From: Streptomyces griseicoloratus
GTDB taxonomy: Bacteria > Actinomycetota > Actinomycetes > Streptomycetales > Streptomycetaceae
Assembly: GCF_014534645.1 (NCBI RefSeq)
Contig: NZ_JACVQF010000212.1
Span: 1-62,580 of the forward strand
Length of the DNA: 62,580 bases
Direction of reading: 5' to 3'
The notes under the pieces are model-generated. The model ran no database searches and was not told the origin of the DNA. It saw only the letters and a list, made by a program, of their open reading frames with translations. A program made the translations under genes and the position numbers. This document shows, one piece after another, positions 26,653 through 35,140 of this stretch. Numbering within the stretch: the first letter of the stretch is position 1; the number at the start of each line of letters is the position of its first letter.

Positions 26653-29600
26653 TCAGCCTTCGCCCTCGGACACCTCGGCGTCCGGGAACAGCGCCTCGAA
26701 CCGGGCGGTGTCGACGCGTGCTCCGGGGGCGCTCAGGACGCGGACGACGCGCACGCCGGGCAGGCGGGCCGGGAGGCCGGAGACGTCCTCGCCGCCCTGG
26801 AACCCGGCCAGCCGCAGTTCGTTGATGCCGGGAAGGGCGGGCATGGGCCCCAGCCCGAAGGGGAAGAGCCGGGCGCTCAGGTGCAGGCAGCCGAGCAGCG
26901 GCAGCCGGGCGATCTCCGCCCAGTCGGCCGCGGTGAGCGTCGCGGTGGGGGCCAGGCTGAGCACCTTCAGCGTGCGCCAGTGGGACAGGCCCCGAAGACC
27001 GGTGTGGTCCGTGGTGCGGCGGCCCAGGAACAGGTATTCCAGGGGCGCCGGCACGGGAAGCACATCGGTCAGCCGGTCGCCGGGCAGCGGGCCCGACAGG
27101 GACAGCAACCGGAGCGAGCCCAGCTCCCGCAGACCGGCGAGGTCGCCGGCCTGGGCGATCACGAGTTCCCCGAGCGGCAGGGGCGCGAGTTCCTCGAATC
27201 CGCGTGCCGACGGGCACTCGATCAGCACCAGGCGCCGCAGGGAGCCGAAGGCCGACAGCGCACCCAGACCGGCCACTGCCGGGTTGTGCACGAGCCGCAG
27301 CACCTCGACCGCCGCCGGATCCGGCACGGCGGAGACGATGTCGGACAGACGGTGACCGCCCCGGAACTCCAGCCGGCTCCACGGCCGCATGCCGGCGACG
27401 GCCAGGCGCTGGGCGTCGGAGGCGCAGGTCAGCGTCAGGTCCGTGCGGTCCAGGTGATCCAGCACCTCCGTCGCGTAGGCCCGCCCTTCGAACCGCGCCC
27501 AGGTGCCGACGAGCTGCCGCCGCACATCGAGATCCGCGTGCTCACGGAACCGGCGCAGCACGGCCATCGCCCCGTCCGGCTCCAGAGTGGCCAGCAGGGA
27601 GGCCGTGACCGTGACCCCGTGTGCCTCCGTGTCCGTCAGCCCCTCCGGTCCCGGCAGCAACTCCAGCACCAGGGGACCCGCCTCCGCCAGGAGCTTCGCG
27701 TCCTCCTTCGACCGCGGCGGAATCAGCGCCGCCGCCCGTGCCTCCACCTCCGCCCGCACCGCCGGGTCAAGGGCGGTGGCGTGCTCCAGGCAGGCGAGGG
27801 CCAGCAGGGTCAGGCGCGCGGTGCCGTCGGCCAGCAGCCGGCGCAGCAGGACCGCACGCTCCCCGGGCCGGGCGTGGGCCACGGCCATGCGGATCACGTC
27901 CTCCCACTGGGTGTCGTGGGCGTGACCGGCCAGGACGTCGAGGTGGCCCTCCTCGACCGCGTACCGGGCTCCCAGGTAGTCCTGGAACGTGCGGTGCACG
28001 AACTCCAGCACCCCCTCGGCGGGCCGGCGGAGCAGGCCGCTGCGCAGCAGCAGGGCGCCCAGGACCGTGGCCGCGTCGCCCTGGCCCGCCGCCGAGGCGA
28101 CGGACGGCAGGCAGCGCTCCACGATTCCCTCGGCCGTGGCCACGTCCATCTCCGTGCGGCCGCTCAGCACCAGCGCGTACGCGAGCCGCTGCAACAGCTC
28201 GACCTGCGCCTCCTCGCCCAGCTCCGCCCCGTCCACCGCGCCCATGCCCCGCTCCCGGTCCCGGCGGGCGAGCAGCATGGTGAGGGCGGCGTCGTACAGC
28301 TCCTTGCGGCCTGTGGGGAGGTAACCGCGGCGTTCGCGGTGCAGGGCGCACATTAGGCCGCACATCAGCGGGTTGGTGGCGAGGCGGGCCAGGTCGCGTT
28401 TGGTGCGCAGGGAGTCCAGCAGGCGCGCCTCGTACTCGGGCGCCCGGGCCGCCGCGTGCCAGCGCTGTACGAAGGCGGCGACGTCGGCCTGCCGCATCGG
28501 GGTCAGCGCCAGCTCGTGGAAGCCCTCCGCGGCGAGCCAGTCGGGGCGCACGGCGGTGGGGCGGGAGGTCAGCAGCCAGCGGTTGCCGGGGAAGGCGCGG
28601 ATCAGGGCGAGCAGCCAGTCGCGGGTGCGGTGCCGGTCGGCGGAGGGGATCTCGTCCAGGCCGTCGACGAGGAGCAGGCCCCGGCCGGCCGTGAGGACCC
28701 GTTCGGCCCAGCCCTCGGGCGGGGTCAGCGGGCAGCCCACCGCGGTGAGGAAGGCCGCCGGGGCCGGGAGGGCGCCCGCGCGGACCAGGGTGCGCAGCGG
28801 CAGGACGTACGGGACCCGGTCGCCGTCCCGGGCGGCGGTCACCGCCAGCCACTGCACGAGCGTCGTCTTGCCGGAGCCCGCGTCGCCGCGCAGCAGGACG
28901 CGGTCGTGGGTGCGGAAGGCGTCCTCGGCGGGGACGCGGACGGTGCGGTCGGGTTCGGGCCGCTCCTCCGGCAGTGCGGACCGGTCTTCGCCGGTGGTCG
29001 CCTCCAGGCTCAGATAGGCCACTTCGAGGGGCCAGCGGTCGGGTGAGTCGCGCAGGTCGATGCCGTAGATGGTGATGCGGTCGTGCTGCTCGGCCACGTA
29101 CGGCAGGTAGCGGCGTTCGAAGGCGGTGTCGCGGGCGTCGGGGCGCGGGGTGCGGGTGATCAGCTCGTCGACCTTCGCGATCAGTTCGGCCTGGCCGCGG
29201 GTCTGCTCCACCAGGGTGCGCGCCACGAAGGTCGAGCGCCGGGTGAAGAACTCCAGGATGTGCAGGCACGCCCACTCCGTCGCGGAGTCGAGGAAGTAGC
29301 GGGCGTCCGTGGACAGGCCGTCGTCGCTCCGGCGGGCGCCGTCGCGCAGTCGCCGGGCCAGTTCCCGGTACCCCAGCCCGACGGCCTGGACGTCGTCCAT
29401 GTCGAGGTCGCCGAGGGCGAGCAGACGGGCCGTCAGGCCGTCGGTGACGGCATCCGCCTCGCCGGGCGGGAAGGGCGGCTCGCCGGGGGAGTCCAGGGAC
29501 GCCCCGACCAGCCGCCCGGCGAGCTTGCGCACCTCCGCCTCACCGAGGTGGCGCCGCTCGCCCCGGAAGGACACCAGACGGGCCAGCCGGACCGGCCTGT

Positions 29601-29700
29601 CGACCAGCCCGGCACCCGGACCGCCCGTCACGAACAGCTTCTTCACCAGCGGGGCGACCAGACCGGACGCCAACTTCCCGCCGAGTACCGCCGGTTCCAT
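26653..29700 (-). CDS. NLR-like STAND ATPase: helical N-domain, NACHT ATPase, C-terminal leucine-rich repeats
   Basis: 1015 residues. Residues 1-235 are a helical region like NACHT N-terminal (NNH-type) domains. A NACHT ATPase follows with Walker A RGDAGSGKTTLVQWLA (271-286), Walker B GLLLVDGLDEIP (341-352) and the sensor-1 region WLLTSRPTAVRPDW. Then come winged-helix/helical modules (EFVHRTFQDYLGARYAVEEG near 560-580) and, from about 790, leucine-rich repeat units (LGALSAFGSLRRLVLIECPS, LRELGSLRLLSLSG, WRTLKVLSLAP). Bacterial NACHT proteins of this architecture can provide anti-phage defence; the target is unknown here. ATG at 29700 preceded by GGGGGTGG. No effector enzyme is fused that I can see. 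Confidence 0.85.
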   Translation of the reverse strand: MEPAVLGGKLASGLVAPLVKKLFVTGGPGAGLVDRPVRLARLVSFRGERRHLGEAEVRKLAGRLVGASLDSPGEPPFPPGEADAVTDGLTARLLALGDLDMDDVQAVGLGYRELARRLRDGARRSDDGLSTDARYFLDSATEWACLHILEFFTRRSTFVARTLVEQTRGQAELIAKVDELITRTPRPDARDTAFERRYLPYVAEQHDRITIYGIDLRDSPDRWPLEVAYLSLEATTGEDRSALPEERPEPDRTVRVPAEDAFRTHDRVLLRGDAGSGKTTLVQWLAVTAARDGDRVPYVLPLRTLVRAGALPAPAAFLTAVGCPLTPPEGWAERVLTAGRGLLLVDGLDEIPSADRHRTRDWLLALIRAFPGNRWLLTSRPTAVRPDWLAAEGFHELALTPMRQADVAAFVQRWHAAARAPEYEARLLDSLRTKRDLARLATNPLMCGLMCALHRERRGYLPTGRKELYDAALTMLLARRDRERGMGAVDGAELGEEAQVELLQRLAYALVLSGRTEMDVATAEGIVERCLPSVASAAGQGDAATVLGALLLRSGLLRRPAEGVLEFVHRTFQDYLGARYAVEEGHLDVLAGHAHDTQWEDVIRMAVAHARPGERAVLLRRLLADGTARLTLLALACLEHATALDPAVRAEVEARAAALIPPRSKEDAKLLAEAGPLVLELLPGPEGLTDTEAHGVTVTASLLATLEPDGAMAVLRRFREHADLDVRRQLVGTWARFEGRAYATEVLDHLDRTDLTLTCASDAQRLAVAGMRPWSRLEFRGGHRLSDIVSAVPDPAAVEVLRLVHNPAVAGLGALSAFGSLRRLVLIECPSARGFEELAPLPLGELVIAQAGDLAGLRELGSLRLLSLSGPLPGDRLTDVLPVPAPLEYLFLGRRTTDHTGLRGLSHWRTLKVLSLAPTATLTAADWAEIARLPLLGCLHLSARLFPFGLGPMPALPGINELRLAGFQGGEDVSGLPARLPGVRVVRVLSAPGARVDTARFEALFPDAEVSEGEG

Positions 29701-29743
29701 GTGCCACCCCCGTGGTCGGCCGACGGGGGGAGCCTATCGAGCG

Positions 29744-30421
29744 TCAGGAGAGCTGACCGTCGTAGTCGGGGAGCTTGAAGGTCTTCTCGGCGTGGCCGCC
29801 CGACAGGTCGGTGGCGCTGTTGCCGATGTTCGCGATGATCGTGTAGCCCCTGGACTCGATGTCGGCGCGCTGGGCGGTCTTGTACTCGGCCACGTTCCGG
29901 AACAGGTCGAAGAAGCCGCGGACGTAGAGGCCGGAGGACTCGTACCCGGCGTGGTCGAGGTTGTACGCGGTCGGCGCGTGGATGATGCCCGGGCGGGCGG
30001 TCACGAAGAACAGGGCGACGCCGTGCTCCTGGGCGTACCGGGCGACCTCCAGGACCGGCCTGTTGGCGGGCTGCGGGAAGCTGAAGCCGAAGTCGGTCTC
30101 CAGGGAGGTGTTGTCGATGTCGAGGACGATCGCCTGCTTCTCACCGGGCGCGACGCCGGCGATCCGCTCCTTCAGGTACGGCAGGGCCTGGTCCATCACG
30201 GCCTGGCAGTCCTTCTGCCAGGTGGCGTAGTCGACGTCCGCCGCGGCGGACGCCGTCGTGGTCGCCGTCGTCTCCGTCGCCGCGATCGTCGCCGTGCTCG
30301 TCGCAGTGCCGGCGGTCGAGCGCGCGGTCGTCGCGGCTTCGGCGGGTGCCGCCAGCGCGACGAGGGCCGCCGCGGAGACCGCGGCCACGGATGCCCGGTG
30401 CAACCAGGGGTGTCTGGCCAT
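29744..30421 (-). CDS. Secreted HAD-superfamily acid phosphatase (class B-like)
   Basis: 225 residues from the ATG at 30421, preceded by AGAGGA. A Sec signal peptide (positive RH, hydrophobic VAAVSAAALVALAAP, cleavage near AEA-A) is followed by a Thr/Ala-rich linker. The HAD motif I is VLDIDNTSLETDFG (catalytic Asp pair), motif II includes FFVTARP, and the late IIANIGNSATDLSGG supplies acidic residues. It resembles plant-type/acid-phosphatase B-like exported phosphatases that strip phosphate from organic esters. It lies 43 bases upstream of the NACHT gene on the same strand, but an operon link is uncertain. Confidence 0.85.
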   Translation of the reverse strand: MARHPWLHRASVAAVSAAALVALAAPAEAATTARSTAGTATSTATIAATETTATTTASAAADVDYATWQKDCQAVMDQALPYLKERIAGVAPGEKQAIVLDIDNTSLETDFGFSFPQPANRPVLEVARYAQEHGVALFFVTARPGIIHAPTAYNLDHAGYESSGLYVRGFFDLFRNVAEYKTAQRADIESRGYTIIANIGNSATDLSGGHAEKTFKLPDYDGQLS

Positions 30422-30907
30422 GTGGGGTCCTCTCACGTCCGTACGCGTCTGTTGTCGAGTGCATGATCGGTGGTGAGGGTGGCGCGAGAGGAACCGTAGG
30501 GTTACTGGACGGTAAGTCGCTAGAGGCGTGCGTCACATGCCGGGGGTGCGTCCTGAACTCTTCGGTGGCGTAACCGCCGTCACATTCACCGGCTTATGGA
30601 TCTTGCCGTCGGTGACATGCCGCACAGGCGATTTGGGCCTTACTACCAGGAATAGTGGAAACGCCCAGAACTGCGAAAACGGGCGACAAGGGACGAAATG
30701 ACCAGGTGATACCACCCCTCTGATCTGCTTTGTCCCAAATGTGCCCTCTGTCGAGAGCTGAGAAGTTTCGGGGTCAAGTACTAGATGTCGTCGTAGGTCA
30801 CACTCTTGGGCGATTAGGGCCGATTGGGTTACCAAGGTGGAGCCCGCCCGACGAGCACCCGCTTCGCCGGAGGGGCTTTCCTTTGCACCCGTCCCCATGA
30901 GGTTCGA
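30422..30907. other. 486-base divergent intergenic region
   Basis: This separates the exported phosphatase and the exported M23 peptidase, so it must carry both promoters. It is less GC-rich than average. I looked for a c-di-AMP (ydaO) riboswitch, which precedes several Streptomyces peptidoglycan hydrolases, and did not find its conserved core. A hairpin-prone CCGCTTCGCCGGAGGGG segment lies just before the M23 start. No clear promoter could be assigned. Confidence 0.4.
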
Positions 30908-31621
30908 ATGTCCCTGCGTGTCACGCCCCGCTTCTCCCGTCCGACCACCCTCCGCACCCGTGCGGCCGTGATGGCCGCCGGCCTCGGCGCCTCGGTCGCA
31001 CTGGGAGCAGGGGTCGCGGCCGCCGTCGACACCACGGCGGCCTCCAACGCCTCCACCGTCGCGAGCGCCGTCCAGGCCCAGGCCGAGGCTCAGGCCAAGG
31101 CCGCCAAGACCGCCAAGGCCGCCAAGGTCGCGAAGGCCCAGGCCGCCGCGAACGCGAAGAAGGCCACCACCGCCAAGAAGGCCGCCGTCACCAAGAAGGC
31201 CGCCTCGTGGGTGGACCCGGTCAAGGGCTACACGCTCACCGCGAGCTTCGCCCAGAACGGTGGCATGTGGGCGCACAAGCACAGCGGCCAGGACTTCGCC
31301 GTCCCGGTCGGCACCAATGTCGTGGCCGCGCACGGCGGCACCGTCGTCAAGGCCGGCCCGAACGGCGCCGGTGACGGCCCCGCCTACGGCAACGCCATCG
31401 TCATCAAGCACGGCAACGGTACGTACTCCCAGTACGCCCACCTGTCCCGTGTCGACGTGCGGGTCGGCCAGGTCGTCGCGACCGGCCAGCACATCGCCAA
31501 GTCCGGCAACACCGGTAACTCCAGCGGTCCGCACCTGCACTTCGAGATCCGTACGACCCCGAACTACGGCTCGGCGATCGACCCGGTCGCCTTCCTGCGC
31601 TCCAAGGGCGTGACCGTCTGA
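30908..31621 (+). CDS. Secreted M23 (LytM) family peptidoglycan endopeptidase
   Basis: 237 residues from the ATG at 30908. A long twin-Arg-free Sec signal (AVMAAGLGASVALGAGVAAA) precedes an Ala/Lys-rich low-complexity linker (about 55-100, repeats of KAAKTAKAAK). The LytM domain shows H-x3-D (KHSGQDFAVP), YGNAIVIKHGNGTYSQYAHL and the terminal zinc H-x-H (SGPHLHFEI). It should cleave cell-wall cross-links outside the membrane. Confidence 0.9.
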   Translation: MSLRVTPRFSRPTTLRTRAAVMAAGLGASVALGAGVAAAVDTTAASNASTVASAVQAQAEAQAKAAKTAKAAKVAKAQAAANAKKATTAKKAAVTKKAASWVDPVKGYTLTASFAQNGGMWAHKHSGQDFAVPVGTNVVAAHGGTVVKAGPNGAGDGPAYGNAIVIKHGNGTYSQYAHLSRVDVRVGQVVATGQHIAKSGNTGNSSGPHLHFEIRTTPNYGSAIDPVAFLRSKGVTV

Positions 31622-31637
31622 CGAGGCCGGACAGGCC

Positions 31638-32234
31638 CTAGGACTCCCCGGCCCCCCGGTGGGCCCGGGTGATCAGATCGGTGGCGACCTCGAGGACGGC
31701 CCTGCGCTTGTCCTCGGGGTCGCCTTCGAGGTCCTGGAGCACGAACATCCCGGCGTGCAGTGTGAACAGCGCGCTGATGCTGCGGACCTGGTCGACCAGG
31801 TCCGCGTCCGGGGCGACGAGGATGTCGCGCAGGACCAGCATGCGGTCCTTGAACATGCCGCCGATGCGCAGCTCCCGCACCGTCGCCTGGTTCTCCTGCA
31901 TGAAGCGGAAGAGGGGGGCGGCGCCGGCCAGGGCCTCGCTGTAGCGGCGGACGATCTCCTGCTTCGTCTCCAGGGTGTGCGGCTGCAGCCGGCCCCACTC
32001 GATCAGGTCCTCGATCGGCCGGGAGAGGTCCTCGAAGATGCTGACCAGGATCTCTTCCTTGGTCTTGAAGTGGTAGTAGAGCGCTGCCTTGGTGACCTCC
32101 AGGCGCTCCGCGATCTCGCGCAGGGAGGTCTTCTCGTAGCCCTGCTCCGCGAAGAGCTCGAGCGCCACGTCCTGGATGCGCTGGCGGGTGTCCCCGCGGC
32201 GCCGCTGCCTGGTGCCGTCCATCGTGCCGCCCAT
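31638..32234 (-). CDS. TetR-family repressor, divergent from MFS exporter
   Basis: 198 residues. The TetR helix-turn-helix is at about 17-60 (RQRIQDVALELFAEQGYEKT, SLREIAERLEVTKAALYYHF). The C-terminal ligand domain is helical. GGAGGTGA lies nine bases before the ATG. A 72-base inverted repeat fills the gap to the divergent MFS gene and is the expected operator, so the repressor likely controls both itself and the exporter. Confidence 0.9.
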   Translation of the reverse strand: MGGTMDGTRQRRRGDTRQRIQDVALELFAEQGYEKTSLREIAERLEVTKAALYYHFKTKEEILVSIFEDLSRPIEDLIEWGRLQPHTLETKQEIVRRYSEALAGAAPLFRFMQENQATVRELRIGGMFKDRMLVLRDILVAPDADLVDQVRSISALFTLHAGMFVLQDLEGDPEDKRRAVLEVATDLITRAHRGAGES

Positions 32235-32272
32235 CTTCCTACGTCACCTCCGCCCCGCGCACTTTCCGGAAA

Positions 32273-32344
32273 ACTTACTTGACGACCGGCTAGTTACGCG
32301 TCTACCTTCCCGAGTGTAGTGAACTAGCCGGGCGGCAAGTAAGT
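32273..32344. promoter_or_regulatory. Large TetR operator between repressor and exporter genes
   Basis: The left arm, 32273-32297 (ACTTACTTG, then CCGGCTAGTT), is mirrored by the right arm, 32319-32344 (AACTAGCCGG, then CAAGTAAGT). Only a few bases in the inner spacer differ. The two arms are separated by about 21 bases. The site covers the divergent promoter zone. Confidence 0.8.
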
Positions 32345-32369
32345 AGCGGCGCCAGGGGGAGTAGGAGCG

Positions 32370-33971
32370 ATGGCGGACACACCGACGGCAAAAGCCGTCG
32401 AAACGGCGGACGGCAAGCAGCCCAAGAGCGTGCGGGTGGTCCTGCTCGCGCTGATGATCGCGATGATGCTCGCGATGCTGGACAACATGATCATCGGCAC
32501 GGCGATGCCGACGATCGTCGGCGAGCTGGGCGGCCTGGAACACCTGTCGTGGGTGGTCACCGCCTACACCCTCGCGACCGCGGCGGCCACCCCGCTGTGG
32601 GGCAAGATCGGCGACATGTACGGCCGCAAGGGCTCGTTCATGACCTCGATCGTGATCTTCCTGATCGGCTCCGCGCTCAGCGGCATGGCCCAGAACATGG
32701 GCCAGCTCATCGGCTTCCGCGCCGTCCAGGGCCTCGGCGCCGGCGGTCTGATGGTCGGCGTCATGGCGATCATCGGCGACCTGATCCCGCCCCGCGAGCG
32801 CGGCAAGTACCAGGGCATGATGGCGGGCGTCATGGCGCTGGCGATGATCGGCGGACCGCTGGTCGGCGGCACCATCACCGACCACTGGGGCTGGCGCTGG
32901 GCCTTCTACATCAACCTGCCGCTCGGCGCGGTCGCGCTGGTCGCCATCAGCGCCGTACTGCACCTGCCGAAGAAGCGCAGCGACGCGCGGATCGACTACC
33001 TCGGCGCCGCGCTCCTGACCATCGGCATCACCGCGATCGTGCTCGTCACCACCTGGGGCGGCACGGAGTACGCCTGGACCTCCGCCCGGATCATGGAACT
33101 GACCGGCATCGGTCTCGCCGCCCTGGTCGGGTTCGTGTTCTGGCAGACCAAGGCCGCCGAGCCGGTGGTGCCGCTGCACATCTTCCGCAGCCGCAACTTC
33201 ACGCTGATGTCCGTCATCGGCTTCATCACCGGCTTCGTGATGTTCGGCGCCACCCTCTTCCTGCCGCTCTACCAGCAGGCGGTGCAGGGCGCGTCCGCCA
33301 CCAACTCCGGGCTGCTGCTCCTGCCGATGCTGGGCGCGATGCTCGTTACGTCCATGGTCGCGGGGCGGATCACCACGAACACCGGCCGCTACAAGGTCTT
33401 TCCCATCGTCGGCGGTGCGCTGATGACCCTGGGGCTGTTCCTGCTGTCGCTGATGGACACGGACACCAGCCGGTTCACCTCCGGCGTGTACATGGCCGTC
33501 GTCGGCCTCGGCATGGGCTGCCTGATGCAGATCACCATGCTGGTCGCGCAGAACAGCGTGGAGATGAAGGACATGGGCGTGGCCTCCTCGTCCACCACCC
33601 TCTTCCGCACCCTGGGCTCCTCCTTCGGCGTCGCGATCATGGGCGCCCTGTTCAACCACCGGGTCCAGAACGTCATGGCGGAGAAGGCCGGGGCCCTGGG
33701 CGCCAAGGTGACCGAGCAGTCCGCGCAGCTGGACGCCGCGAGCCTGGCCAAGCTGCCGGAGGCGGCCCGGGAGGCCTACCAGCACGCGGTGTCCTCCGGC
33801 ACCCACGGGGCGTTCCTGCTGGGTGCCGCGGTGGCGGTGCTCGCGCTGGTCGCGGCGGTGTTCGTCAAGGAGGTGCCGCTCAAGGGGGCGGGCCCGAAGA
33901 CGGACGGCGACCCGGCCGCCGGCGCCGGTGACGGTGCCGCGGCGAAGACGCAGGCGGTCGAGGCGGTCTGA
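32370..33971 (+). CDS. MFS multidrug exporter, DHA2 (14-TM, EmrB/QacA) type
   Basis: 533 residues with about 14 hydrophobic segments. Motif A is GKIGDMYGRKGSF, and the first helix holds the LDNMIIGTAMPTIVGELGG signature typical of the DHA2 family (position of motif D1). Motif C appears as ALAMIGGPLVGGTITD. Family members export drugs and cations by proton antiport. The substrate is unknown. GGAG precedes the ATG. It is almost certainly regulated by the divergent TetR protein and is followed by a strong hairpin. Confidence 0.92.
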   Translation: MADTPTAKAVETADGKQPKSVRVVLLALMIAMMLAMLDNMIIGTAMPTIVGELGGLEHLSWVVTAYTLATAAATPLWGKIGDMYGRKGSFMTSIVIFLIGSALSGMAQNMGQLIGFRAVQGLGAGGLMVGVMAIIGDLIPPRERGKYQGMMAGVMALAMIGGPLVGGTITDHWGWRWAFYINLPLGAVALVAISAVLHLPKKRSDARIDYLGAALLTIGITAIVLVTTWGGTEYAWTSARIMELTGIGLAALVGFVFWQTKAAEPVVPLHIFRSRNFTLMSVIGFITGFVMFGATLFLPLYQQAVQGASATNSGLLLLPMLGAMLVTSMVAGRITTNTGRYKVFPIVGGALMTLGLFLLSLMDTDTSRFTSGVYMAVVGLGMGCLMQITMLVAQNSVEMKDMGVASSSTTLFRTLGSSFGVAIMGALFNHRVQNVMAEKAGALGAKVTEQSAQLDAASLAKLPEAAREAYQHAVSSGTHGAFLLGAAVAVLALVAAVFVKEVPLKGAGPKTDGDPAAGAGDGAAAKTQAVEAV

Positions 33972-33984
33972 TCCGCCCGGCGGA

Positions 33985-34024
33985 CGAAGGCCGCGGGGAG
34001 GCGCGCACCTCCCCGGGGCCTTCG
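33985..34024 (+). terminator. Terminator-like hairpin after the MFS gene
   Basis: CGAAGGCC...GGCCTTCG with CGGGGAGG/CCTCCCCG inside makes a 17-base-pair stem with one mismatch and a CGCGCA loop, 13 bases beyond the stop codon. Confidence 0.75.
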
Positions 34025-34137
34025 CCGTACCCGCCTCACCGGGGCTTTTGCCGTCCCCGCTTCCCCGGGGCCCTCGCCCCACCCGCGGCCGAGCGGGTCA
34101 CCGGCCGGTGTCAGTGCCCCGTGCCACCATCGGTCGC

Positions 34138-34581
34138 ATGGACAAGTTGCGGCAGTTGCGGCTGGCCAAGGACGCCATGGACCGCGACTGGGCCGACCCG
34201 GCCCTCGACCTGGACGCGGTGGCCGCGCACGCCGGGTACTCCCGGTACCACTTCATCCGCGCCTTCAAGGAGGCGTACGGCGAGACCCCCGGCCAGTACC
34301 TGACCCACCGCCGCATCGAGCGCGCCGAGGACCTGCTGCGCACCGCCAACCTGTCCGTGACCGAGATCTGCCACCTGGTCGGCTTCAGCAGCCTCGGCAC
34401 CTTCTCCACCCGGTTCAAGGCGTGGACCGGCCTGACCCCCAGCGAGTACCGGACGAAGCACGTGGGCCGAGGAGCCGCCCTGATACCGGGCTGCTACGCG
34501 ATGCTCTGGGCCGGCGCCTTCCGCGGCGGCCGCGGCGCGGGACCCGGCGCTGAGCGGCGCAATTCCGGAGAAGCGGACTGA
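34138..34581 (+). CDS. Short AraC-family regulator (DNA-binding domain only)
   Basis: 147 residues. Two helix-turn-helix motifs are visible: LDAVAAHAGYSRYHFIRAFK with ETPGQYLTHRRIERAEDLLR, and VTEICHLVGFSSLGTFSTRF, ending in GLTPSEYR. There is no N-terminal sensing domain; the C-terminal tail (GCYAMLWAGAF...) is short. The VOC protein gene starts 112 bases downstream on the same strand, and such AraC/glyoxalase pairs usually act together. Confidence 0.85.
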   Translation: MDKLRQLRLAKDAMDRDWADPALDLDAVAAHAGYSRYHFIRAFKEAYGETPGQYLTHRRIERAEDLLRTANLSVTEICHLVGFSSLGTFSTRFKAWTGLTPSEYRTKHVGRGAALIPGCYAMLWAGAFRGGRGAGPGAERRNSGEAD

Positions 34582-34693
34582 CCCGGCCGCTGCCTACGGT
34601 GGCAGGGCGACGCAGGCACGACGACCGGCCGCGTATCGCAGGGGCACGGGATTACCGCGCACCCGCAGGAACACCGGAGTACAGGAGCACGCC

Positions 34694-35140
34694 ATGATCA
34701 AAGGTCTCGCCATCTCGACCGTCTGGGTCCTCGACCAGGACCGGGCCAAGGAGTTCTACACCCAGAAGCTGGGCCTGGAGGTCCGTACGGACATGACGAT
34801 GGGCGAGGGCGGCATGCGCTGGCTCACCGTCGGCTCCCCGGACCAGCCCGACGTCGAACTGACGCTGATGGTCCCCGGCAGCGGCTCGATGGACCCCGAG
34901 TCCGCCGAGATGATCAAGAAGCTGGTGGCCAAGGGCGCCCTCGGCGCCGGGGTGCTGACCACCGACGACATCCACGGCGACTACAAGAAGCTCAAGGACC
35001 GCGGGGTGGAGTTCCTCCAGGAGCCGCAGGAGCGCCCCTACGGCACGGAGGCGCTGTTCCGCGACGACTCCGGCAACTGGTTCTCCTTCACCCAGCCCCG
35101 CGAGGGCGGCCTCGACATGGACAAGGACTTCGCCTGTTAG
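34694..35140 (+). CDS. VOC (glyoxalase/bleomycin-resistance-like) protein
   Basis: 148 residues. Two beta-alpha-beta-beta-beta units: ISTVWVLDQDRAKEFYTQKL (N-terminal) and a second around GDYKKLKDRGVEFLQEPQER with FRDDSGNWFSFTQP. This fold supports metal-dependent glyoxalase, dioxygenase or drug-binding roles; the function is not assignable. ATG at 34694 follows an AGGAG-like CAGGAG site. The stop overlaps the stop codon of convergent cseC by three bases. Confidence 0.85.
   Translation: MIKGLAISTVWVLDQDRAKEFYTQKLGLEVRTDMTMGEGGMRWLTVGSPDQPDVELTLMVPGSGSMDPESAEMIKKLVAKGALGAGVLTTDDIHGDYKKLKDRGVEFLQEPQERPYGTEALFRDDSGNWFSFTQPREGGLDMDKDFAC

Noticed and set aside
30437-30907. Possible c-di-AMP (ydaO) riboswitch before the M23 peptidase gene, attractive because DisA is in the same window
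   Set aside because: The conserved core elements I look for (GGGGTGAATC-like loop and the paired CCGACAGC segment) are absent; only a vague CCCGACGAGCACCC resemblance exists.
30880-30910. GGTTCGAAT resembling a tRNA T-arm
   Set aside because: No acceptor stem, anticodon arm or D-arm can be formed around it; no tRNA gene was found anywhere in the window.
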